Assembly: GCA_947305585.1 (NCBI GenBank)
Contig: CAMZDY010000016.1
Coordinates: 1-17,143 of the forward strand
From: an uncultured Verrucomicrobiota bacterium
GTDB lineage: Bacteria > Verrucomicrobiota > Kiritimatiellia > RFP12 > UBA1067
Direction: 5' to 3'
Length of the DNA stretch: 17,143 nucleotides
Part shown: positions 8,899-14,729 of the stretch, piece after piece
Position numbering within the stretch: the stretch's first letter is position 1
How the letters are laid out: every line of letters starts with the position of its first letter
The notes under the pieces: model-generated
Told to the model about the DNA's origin: nothing
Databases searched by the model: none
Seen by the model: the letters and a program-made list of their open reading frames with translations, nothing else
Made by a program: the position numbers and the translations under genes

Positions 8899-9369
8899 AT
8901 GGAAATGCCTACATTCAAAAACGTCTACAACCAGCCCGGCATCGAACTGTTGCCGCATCGTCCGCCGTTTCTCTTCGTGGATACGCTGATCGCGGCCGAC
9001 GAGACGGGCGGCATGGCCGAGTATACCTTCACCGAGGAGAAGAACGATTTCTTCAAGGGTCACTTCCCGGAATTCCCCATCGTGCCCGGCGTGGTGCTGT
9101 GCGAAACGATGGCGCAGGCGGCCGGGGCGGCGTTGGTGGCGCGGGGGGCGCTGGGCGAGCAGTCCAGCTTCATTCTCGCGTCCATCGAGAACGCCCGCTT
9201 CAAAAAGCCGGTCCGGCCCGGCGACAAGCTGGTGACGATCGCCACCAACGAAAAGGTGGGCCGCGTGATGGGCATTTTCAGCGCCAAGGGCTACGTCAAC
9301 GGGGAGCTCGCGGTGGAATGCTCGGTCAAGTGCATGATCGGTCCCAAGAACTACGACAAACTGAAATGA
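8899..9369 (+). CDS. fabZ: 3-hydroxyacyl-ACP dehydratase (FabZ)
   Basis: Removes water from 3-hydroxyacyl-ACP to give trans-2-enoyl-ACP. The hot-dog-fold protein (156 residues) shows the FabZ signature LPHRPPFLFVD, then GHFPEFPIVPGVVLCETMAQAAGAA. Catalytic His55 and Glu69 keep the 14-residue spacing of E. coli FabZ (His54/Glu68). The motif is FabZ rather than FabA, so no isomerase activity is expected. The start is uncertain: ATG 8899 is taken here, but GTG 8890 overlaps the fabF stop (GTGA) in the same frame and ATG 8905 is also possible; no strong ribosome site decides. It lies 12 bases before hisD. Confidence 0.92.
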   Translation: MEMPTFKNVYNQPGIELLPHRPPFLFVDTLIAADETGGMAEYTFTEEKNDFFKGHFPEFPIVPGVVLCETMAQAAGAALVARGALGEQSSFILASIENARFKKPVRPGDKLVTIATNEKVGRVMGIFSAKGYVNGELAVECSVKCMIGPKNYDKLK

Positions 9370-9381
9370 CAAGGACGGAAA

Positions 9382-10662
9382 ATGATCCACATCGTAGGCG
9401 CAGACGACAAGAAACTTAGGGAATTCATCAAGCGTCCGGCTTTTCCGGCGGAAGCGGAAAAGGTGGCGGCGGAGGTCTTGAAGGATATCCGGGAAAAGGG
9501 GGATGCGGCCGTCGCCAAGTATGTGGAGAAGTTCGAGGGTGCCAAGCTGAAGCCGTCGCAGTTCCAGCTCAAGAACTTCAATTTTTCCAAGATGGACAAG
9601 ACCATCCAGCGCGCGGTCAACGACGCCTACGTGCGCGTGATCAATTTCTCGCGCGCTTCGCTTAAGCAGCGTTGGGAGATCGGCACCCCGAAGGGCGGCA
9701 AGCTGGGCGAGTTTTTCACTCCGATGGATCGGGTGGGCGTGTACATTCCCGGCGGCACCGCGCCTTTGGCCTCCACCGCCATCATGACGGTGGCGCTGGC
9801 CAAGGCGGCCAACGTAAAGGAAATCGTGGCATGCACTCCCGCGGGCAAGACGGGCGAGGTCAATCCCGTCTTGCTGTACGCGCTCAATCTGGCCGGCGCC
9901 ACCGAAATCTACCGGGTCGGGGGCATCCAGGCCATCGGCATGATGGCGTTCGGCACCAAGACCTGCCGGAAAGTGGAGAAGATCGTAGGGCCGGGCAACG
10001 CCTATGTCACCGCGGCCAAGCGCCAGGTCTTCGGCTATGTGGGCATCGATCAGGTGGCGGGTCCGAGCGAGATCGCCATCATCACCGACGGTTCCGTGTC
10101 GATCCGCTGGGTGGCGGCCGACCTGCTCAGCCAGGCCGAGCATGGATCGGGGATGGAAAAATCGCTCTGCGTATGCACGTCGCGCCGGTATGCCGACACG
10201 TTGCGCAACGAGATTCTGCGGCAGGCGGAGACGTTGGGGCGCAAGGCGCTGGTCAAGCGGGTAATCGATGCTGGCGGCATCATGATCGTCACGGTGAAGA
10301 GCGTTCTGGACGGCATGAAGATAATCAACGAATTCGCGCCGGAGCATCTGGAGCTGCTGACCAAAAACCCCAATGACGCGCTCAAATGGGTCCGTAGCGC
10401 CGGAGCAGTGTTCGTCGGACAGTGGACGCCGGAACCGGCCGGCGATTTCGTGGCCGGGCCGAGTCACGTGCTCCCCACCGGAGGCGCGGCCAGCATGTTC
10501 AACGGGCTCGTGCCGGACGATTTCCGTCGGCGGCACAGTTACGTGAACTTCACCCAGGCCGATTTGGCCGACACGCTTTCCACCATCAAGACTTTCGCCG
10601 AGGTCGAAGGGCTCGATGCCCACGGCAAAAGCGCGGCCATCCGTTTCGAGCGTCCGTTATGA
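9382..10662 (+). CDS. hisD: Histidinol dehydrogenase (HisD)
   Basis: Carries out the last two oxidations of histidine synthesis, L-histidinol to L-histidine with two NAD+, in the cytoplasm. The 426-residue product has normal length and every key residue: zinc ligands Gln251 and His254 (LLSQAEHGSG), Asp355 (PAGDFVAGPSH) and His414 (DAHGKSA), and the catalytic pair Glu321-His322 (FAPEHLEL), matching Gln259, His262, Asp360, His419 and Glu326/His327 of E. coli. VGVYIPGGTAPLAST and EKIVGPGNAYVTAAKR are further family blocks. A ribosome site AAGGA (9371-9375) lies 6 bases before the ATG. No other his gene is nearby; it is sandwiched between fabZ and an LpxL-like gene, overlapping the latter by ATGA. 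Confidence 0.96.
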   Translation: MIHIVGADDKKLREFIKRPAFPAEAEKVAAEVLKDIREKGDAAVAKYVEKFEGAKLKPSQFQLKNFNFSKMDKTIQRAVNDAYVRVINFSRASLKQRWEIGTPKGGKLGEFFTPMDRVGVYIPGGTAPLASTAIMTVALAKAANVKEIVACTPAGKTGEVNPVLLYALNLAGATEIYRVGGIQAIGMMAFGTKTCRKVEKIVGPGNAYVTAAKRQVFGYVGIDQVAGPSEIAIITDGSVSIRWVAADLLSQAEHGSGMEKSLCVCTSRRYADTLRNEILRQAETLGRKALVKRVIDAGGIMIVTVKSVLDGMKIINEFAPEHLELLTKNPNDALKWVRSAGAVFVGQWTPEPAGDFVAGPSHVLPTGGAASMFNGLVPDDFRRRHSYVNFTQADLADTLSTIKTFAEVEGLDAHGKSAAIRFERPL

Positions 10663-11474
10663 AGTGGTTCTACGATCGCGCGTACGGTCTGGGCGCGGGA
10701 TTCGCCGCGATGCTGTGGCCGTTCTTCGGCAAGCGCAGGCGGCTGGCGATCGATAACGTACTCAAGTGCGGCATCACGGCCGATCCTAAAGAGGCGGCGC
10801 GGATCGCAAGACAGAGCTGGTGCCATTTGGCGGGGCACATCATGGAAGCGCTGTTTGTTCCGAAAGTGATTACGCGGGAAAACTGGCGCGAGCATCTGGA
10901 CGTAACGACCGATGCGAGCCCCGAAGCGGTGAAACTGCTGCTTGAATCGCCCGACACCCCGATCATTCTCGCCAGTTCCCACCATGGCGTGTGGGAGGCG
11001 GCCACCAACATGATAAGTTTCGTGCGGCCGATGATCGCAATCGCCCGGGTGATGAACAGCAGGTTCGTGCAGAATTGGCTCAAGAAACATCATTTCCGTG
11101 GTAATATCACGGTTATCGACAAGAATCACGGCTTCTCACCCGATATCATGACACAGTGGAAGCAAGATTGCGCGGCGATGACGATTTTGATGGATCAGCA
11201 TACGGCCGGCGGCATGCAGCTGGAGTTTCTGGGGCGTCCCGCGAAGACGTTCACTTCGGTCACTCGGCTGGCGATGCGCTACGGCTACCCGATAGTGGTG
11301 GGGTCGTTCGTGCGCATAGCGCCGTTCAAATATCGCCTGGTCGGAGGTGCGCCGTTGAGATTCGGCAAGAACGAAGACAAGGCCGCCGCCACCCAACTGC
11401 TCAACGACCGGCTTGGCGAGGCCATCCGCAAATATCCCGAACAGTATCTCTGGGCGCATAGGAGGTGGCGGTAA
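10659..11474 (+). CDS. LpxL/HtrB-family lipid acyltransferase
   Basis: This family transfers acyl chains from acyl-ACP or acyl-CoA to lipid A or related glycolipids at the inner membrane. The 271-residue product has the HX4E catalytic motif as His108...Glu113 in SSHHGVWEAA (equivalent to GHFGNWE of LpxL), followed by the substrate block DQHTAGGMQLEFLGRPAKTF with LAMRYGYPIV, and the hallmark ending EQYLWAHRRWR. It is shorter than E. coli LpxL (about 306), and its N-terminal hydrophobic segment (GAGFAAMLWPFF) is brief. The ATG overlaps the hisD stop (ATGA), so translation is probably coupled. The next gene, a GT2 enzyme, starts within its stop codon. Lipid A late acylation is the default role; acylation of another glycolipid is possible. 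Confidence 0.9.
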   Translation: MKWFYDRAYGLGAGFAAMLWPFFGKRRRLAIDNVLKCGITADPKEAARIARQSWCHLAGHIMEALFVPKVITRENWREHLDVTTDASPEAVKLLLESPDTPIILASSHHGVWEAATNMISFVRPMIAIARVMNSRFVQNWLKKHHFRGNITVIDKNHGFSPDIMTQWKQDCAAMTILMDQHTAGGMQLEFLGRPAKTFTSVTRLAMRYGYPIVVGSFVRIAPFKYRLVGGAPLRFGKNEDKAAATQLLNDRLGEAIRKYPEQYLWAHRRWR

Positions 11475-12622
11475 TGGTTTTGGACATCATCTGTCTGGCG
11501 CTTACCTTCGTCTTCTTTTGGTCGATGACGGTGGTGCTGCTGGGCTTGGTGAAGCCGTCCAAAATTTATCGCAAGCGTCAGAAAAAGTTCCATTTCACCG
11601 TGCTTGTATGTGCGCGGAACGAAGAGAACGTGGTTGCGTTCCCGGTGAAGACGTGTCTCGAGGCCAACTATCCGTCCGGCAAGATCAAGGTGGTGGTGCT
11701 GGCGGACAATTGCACGGACGCTACGGTTCAGGTGGCAAGGCTTTCCGGCGCTGAAGTGTGGGAGAAAACCACGCCCAGCAAGGGCAAGGGCGACGTGCTC
11801 AGCTGGGGCATTTCGCAGATCAAGGATGCGGAAGCCATCGCGGTGTTCGATGCCGACAACCAGGTGGACCGCGAGTGGTTCAATATGGTCAACGATGCCT
11901 TGCAGAGCGGAGAATCGGTGGTAACCGGTTGCCGCCACTCCTCCAATCCGCACGCGAATGTAATCAGCGGCTGGTATACGGCGTATTGGGACGTGATGAA
12001 CGAACTTTCCAACCGGGTGCGTACCAATCTGGGGCTCTCCGGCAAACTTACCGGCACCGGCTTCGCCTTCAAGTACGATGTGGTGCGCCAACAGGGCTGG
12101 AACACCCGGACGCTCGTGGAGGATGTGGAGTTTTCCGTCCAGTGCAACATCAACGGCGGACGCATTTCTTACGTGCCCGATGCCGATTATGCCGATGAGC
12201 AACCGGAGAATTTCCGGGCGATGTGGCGGCAGTTGCGACGCTGGGCTACCGGCGGTTGGCAGGTGGCGCGTTATTACGCATGCCCTTGGGCGCGGGCGAT
12301 GTTCCGCAAGCCGAGTTTGAGGCTGTTCGACAGCTATTTCGCGATTTTGACCGGCATGAGCGTGGCGTTCGTGCATTTTTCCAACATCCTGGCGTTGGCG
12401 GTCAACCGCAACTGGCACTTCTTCTGCAGCGTGCTGGGCAGCGTCATCTTCATGAGCTGGTTCATGGGCTTTTCGGCGGTGGCGCTCTCCAAAAAGGGCG
12501 GCAAGCCGGGATGGCTGGCCATCATCACCTTTCCCGTCTTTTCGTTGATTCTCTCCGCCTCGGTGCTCGTCACCCTGGTCTACCCCACCAAAAGCTGGAA
12601 ACCAATAGCCCATGGCAACTGA
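11474..12622 (+). CDS. Membrane-bound family 2 glycosyltransferase
   Basis: A nucleotide-sugar transferase of the GT-A fold, resembling processive or ceramide-type GT2 enzymes. The 382-residue protein has one N-terminal membrane helix (IICLALTFVFFWSMTVVLLG), a cytoplasmic catalytic domain with VLVCARNEEN, DNCTDAT, the DxD motif FDAD (Asp126/Asp128), GTGFAF, the ED of LVEDVEF (Glu216/Asp217, likely catalytic base) and QLRRW (Gln253-Trp257), then three C-terminal hydrophobic helices. D, DxD, ED and QxxRW are the four signatures shared with cellulose, hyaluronan and poly-GlcNAc synthases. A full AGGAGG (11460-11465) lies 7-8 bases before ATG 11474, which shares one base with the previous stop (TAATG). 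Sugar and acceptor are unknown; with an LpxL-like neighbour, a lipid acceptor is plausible. Confidence 0.9.
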   Translation: MVLDIICLALTFVFFWSMTVVLLGLVKPSKIYRKRQKKFHFTVLVCARNEENVVAFPVKTCLEANYPSGKIKVVVLADNCTDATVQVARLSGAEVWEKTTPSKGKGDVLSWGISQIKDAEAIAVFDADNQVDREWFNMVNDALQSGESVVTGCRHSSNPHANVISGWYTAYWDVMNELSNRVRTNLGLSGKLTGTGFAFKYDVVRQQGWNTRTLVEDVEFSVQCNINGGRISYVPDADYADEQPENFRAMWRQLRRWATGGWQVARYYACPWARAMFRKPSLRLFDSYFAILTGMSVAFVHFSNILALAVNRNWHFFCSVLGSVIFMSWFMGFSAVALSKKGGKPGWLAIITFPVFSLILSASVLVTLVYPTKSWKPIAHGN

Positions 12623-14345
12623 ATTCAAACTTTCCGATCCTTTCGGCAGCGCGCCGGTGGAGCCGCCGTTCAACCAGTCGGTTTCGGCGGGAGTGCCTTG
12701 GAATAGATTGCCGGTTACGCGCCGGTATACCCTAGGCCAATTGTTGGACCAGACGATCGCGCGCTGCGGCGAGAACGATGCGCTGGTACTTGCCGATCGC
12801 GATTACCGGCTCACCTGGTACGAGTTCGGCGAGGAGGTGGACCGGGTGGCCAAGGGCTTGATGGCGCTTGGAGTGGGGTACGGCGAGAAAGTGGCCATAT
12901 GGTCCACGAATGTGCCGCACTGGATCGTTCTCATGTTCGCCACCGCCAAGATCGGCGCGATCTTATTGCCGCTCAATGTAAACTACAAGTCGGCCGAGAT
13001 TGACTTTGCGCTGAAGCAGTCGGATGCGGAGAATCTGTTCGTTATCGACGGTTATCGCGATTGCAGCTATATCGATGTCTTGAATTCGCTCATCCCGGAA
13101 CTCAAGACCTCCATCCGGGGCAATTTGACCTGCCGGCGCTTTCCCCGGCTGAAGCGGCTTTTCTATCTGGGTCCGGAAAAACACCGCGGATTTTATTCGC
13201 TCGACGAACTGAAGTCGCTTTCGGCCTCGGTCCCGGACGAGGAGTACTATGCCCGGCAGGAGCTTTGCCGGGTGGATGACGTGGTCAACATGCAGTACAC
13301 GTCCGGCACCACCGGTTTCCCGAAAGGCGTGCAGCTCACCCACTTCAACATCGCCAATGACGGCTTCTGGATTGGGGCGTGCCAGAATTTCTCCACGCGC
13401 GACCGAGTGTGCATTCCGGTGCCGCTCTTCCATTGTTTTGGATGCGTGCTGGGCGTTATGTCTTGCGTCAACCACGGCGCCACGATGGTGCTGCTCGAGA
13501 AGTTCAACCCGAAAGACATGCTTCAGGCCATACACAAGGAGCGTTGCACCGCCACCTACGGCGTGCCCACCATGTACATAGCCGCGTTCGACCGCGACGA
13601 CTTCAAGGATTACGACCTTTCTTCGCTCCGCACCGGCATTATGTCGGGCGCGGCGTGTCCCGTGCCCAGGATGGAGCAGGCGCAGAAGTACATGCCGGAA
13701 ATCACCATCCCCTACGGGCTTACCGAGTCCGGTCCGGTGATGACCATGACGCGGTACTTCGAGGAGTCCACCGTGCGCAAGTGCACCACGATCGGCCAGG
13801 CGTTGCCGGGCATCGAGGTGGCTATCATCGATCCGGAAACCAAGGATCTGGCGCCGATCGGCGTGGACGGCGAAATCTGCTGCCGCGGCTACAACAACAT
13901 GAAGGGCTATTACAACATGCCCGAGCAGACGGCCAAGTGCATCGACGAAAACGGCTGGCTCCATTCCGGCGACGTGGGCCACATGGACGCGGACGGCTAC
14001 TATTACATCACCGGGCGCATCAAAGACCTTATCATCCGCGGCGGCGAGAACATCAGTCCCAAGGAGGTGGAAGACTTCATCGCCACCATGCCGGGAGTGC
14101 GGGATGTGGCGGTGGTCGGCTGTCCCTCCAAGAAATACGGTGAACAGCCGGCCGCCTTCGTGATCGCCCAGCCTGGCGTGGAGCTCACGGCCGGCGACAT
14201 CGAGGCTTTCTGTCGCGACAAGATCAGCTGGTTCAAGATTCCCAAGTACTACCAATTCGTCGAGAACTTCCCGCTGACCGCTTCGGGCAAGATCCAGAAA
14301 TACAAACTGCGCGAAACCGCCAAGGAACTCTGGCCCGACGCGTAA
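12612..14345 (+). CDS. AMP-dependent acyl-CoA (or acyl-ACP) synthetase, FadD-like
   Basis: Activates a carboxylic acid as acyl-AMP and passes it to CoA or ACP. The 577-residue ANL-superfamily protein has the phosphate-binding loop YTSGTTGFPKG (from Tyr229), the adenine motif YGLTESGP, the hinge GRIKDLIIRGGENISPKEVE, GWLHSGDVGHMDADGY, and the C-terminal catalytic lysine Lys560 in LTASGKIQKYKL. Overall architecture is that of fatty-acyl-CoA ligases. The ATG lies 11 bases inside the glycosyltransferase gene, so translation is likely coupled; only a weak purine stretch precedes it. Chain-length preference is not readable. Next to fab genes it could recycle or import fatty acids, or feed the LpxL-like acyltransferase. 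It is the last recognisable gene of this run. Confidence 0.92.
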   Translation: MATEFKLSDPFGSAPVEPPFNQSVSAGVPWNRLPVTRRYTLGQLLDQTIARCGENDALVLADRDYRLTWYEFGEEVDRVAKGLMALGVGYGEKVAIWSTNVPHWIVLMFATAKIGAILLPLNVNYKSAEIDFALKQSDAENLFVIDGYRDCSYIDVLNSLIPELKTSIRGNLTCRRFPRLKRLFYLGPEKHRGFYSLDELKSLSASVPDEEYYARQELCRVDDVVNMQYTSGTTGFPKGVQLTHFNIANDGFWIGACQNFSTRDRVCIPVPLFHCFGCVLGVMSCVNHGATMVLLEKFNPKDMLQAIHKERCTATYGVPTMYIAAFDRDDFKDYDLSSLRTGIMSGAACPVPRMEQAQKYMPEITIPYGLTESGPVMTMTRYFEESTVRKCTTIGQALPGIEVAIIDPETKDLAPIGVDGEICCRGYNNMKGYYNMPEQTAKCIDENGWLHSGDVGHMDADGYYYITGRIKDLIIRGGENISPKEVEDFIATMPGVRDVAVVGCPSKKYGEQPAAFVIAQPGVELTAGDIEAFCRDKISWFKIPKYYQFVENFPLTASGKIQKYKLRETAKELWPDA

Positions 14346-14352
14346 GAACGGG

Positions 14353-14664
14353 ATGCAGGCCGCTTGGATAGTGGGCGCGGACTTGCCGGAATATATGCGG
14401 CAGGTGATGAATTCGCTGGCGCTGAAGCCGCGGACGCTGTTCGCCAAAGTCGAAGGCGCTTCGGGCGAATACGACTTCAACGGCCAATTTGGCGGCAGGT
14501 ATCTGGCCGAACACCCCATCCCGCTCGCTTTTGCGCCTGATCGTCCGGTCTATCTCCTTTTCCGGCCGACCACCGGCGGACGCTTCAAGGTGTTCAATAT
14601 CCCGCGCGTCCCACTTGTCACACACTTTTGTCACAGATTGACACAGATATGGGGCGAACAGTAG
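14353..14664 (+). CDS. Hypothetical small protein between the synthetase and dnaK
   Basis: An unrecognised 103-residue ORF begins 7 bases after the synthetase stop with only a poor ribosome site (GAACGGG). Up to about codon 86 it uses the GC-rich third positions of its neighbours and reads like a small alpha/beta protein (IVGADLPEYMRQVMNSLALK, then RPVYLLFRPTTGGRFKVFN). From about 14610 the codons turn AT-rich and encode VTHFCHRLTQIWGEQ; these bases are the TTGTCACA repeats before dnaK, and the stop at 14662-14664 touches the sigma-54 -24 box. Either the gene truly ends within the regulatory region or it has lost its original 3' end and reads through to a chance stop. I recognise no domain. 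It fills most of the 384 bases between the synthetase and dnaK. Confidence 0.5.
   Translation: MQAAWIVGADLPEYMRQVMNSLALKPRTLFAKVEGASGEYDFNGQFGGRYLAEHPIPLAFAPDRPVYLLFRPTTGGRFKVFNIPRVPLVTHFCHRLTQIWGEQ
14615..14645 (+). repeat. Three TTGTCACA-type repeats upstream of the dnaK promoter
   Basis: TTGTCACA occurs at 14615-14622 and 14628-14635, followed by the variant TTGACACA at 14638-14645. The last two create an inverted repeat TGTCA-N5-TGACA (14629-14643). They lie roughly 20-50 bases upstream of the sigma-54 -24 box, in sequence clearly more AT-rich than the flanking genes. This is the form expected for binding sites of an activator, though closer to the promoter than many enhancer sites. Confidence 0.55.
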
Positions 14665-14681
14665 TGGCACAATGATTGCTT
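14665..14681 (+). promoter_or_regulatory. Sigma-54 (-24/-12) promoter for dnaK
   Basis: TGGCACAATGATTGCTT matches the sigma-54 consensus TGGCAC-N5-TTGCWT, with the invariant GG at 14666-14667 and GC at 14678-14679 separated by exactly 10 bases. Transcription would start about 12 bases after the GC, near 14691, leaving a leader of about 39 bases before ATG 14730. I see no good sigma-70 pair at the right spacing here and no CIRCE element (TTAGCACTC-N9-GAGTGCTAA). Confidence 0.72.
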
Positions 14682-14684
14682 ACA

Positions 14685-14710
14685 CTTTGGTGTCGCCAAA
14701 GACTGCGACA
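14685..14710 (+). promoter_or_regulatory. Overlapping palindromes at the predicted dnaK transcription start
   Basis: CTTTGG (14685-14690) and CCAAAG (14696-14701) form a 6-bp palindrome around TGTCG. Separately, TGTCGC (14691-14696) and GCGACA (14705-14710) can form a 6-bp stem with an 8-base loop exactly at the 5' end of the mRNA predicted from the sigma-54 promoter. The two pairings exclude one another; the first could be a DNA operator, the second an RNA hairpin. Confidence 0.4.
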
Positions 14711-14729
14711 AGAAAGTGAGTAAACAACT

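Noticed and set aside
8791..10623. 610-codon open frame on the - strand opposite fabZ and hisD
   Set aside because: Both + strand genes retain full catalytic residues; the antisense product has no recognisable domain and results from codon bias.
10422..10658. Upstream extension of the LpxL-like gene into hisD
   Set aside because: It translates hisD in the wrong frame. ATG 10659 overlaps the hisD stop and gives the expected N-terminus.
11465..11473. GTG start for the glycosyltransferase
   Set aside because: The GTG at 11465 lies inside the AGGAGGT ribosome site; ATG 11474 has the right spacing.
14615..14645. DnaA boxes upstream of dnaK
   Set aside because: TTGTCACA is similar in flavour to TTATCCACA, but no copy matches the consensus well and nothing else suggests a replication origin.
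14233..14670. 145-codon - strand ORF overlapping the synthetase end and the small ORF
   Set aside because: It runs antisense to the conserved synthetase C-terminus (catalytic Lys560) and has no recognisable domain or ribosome site.
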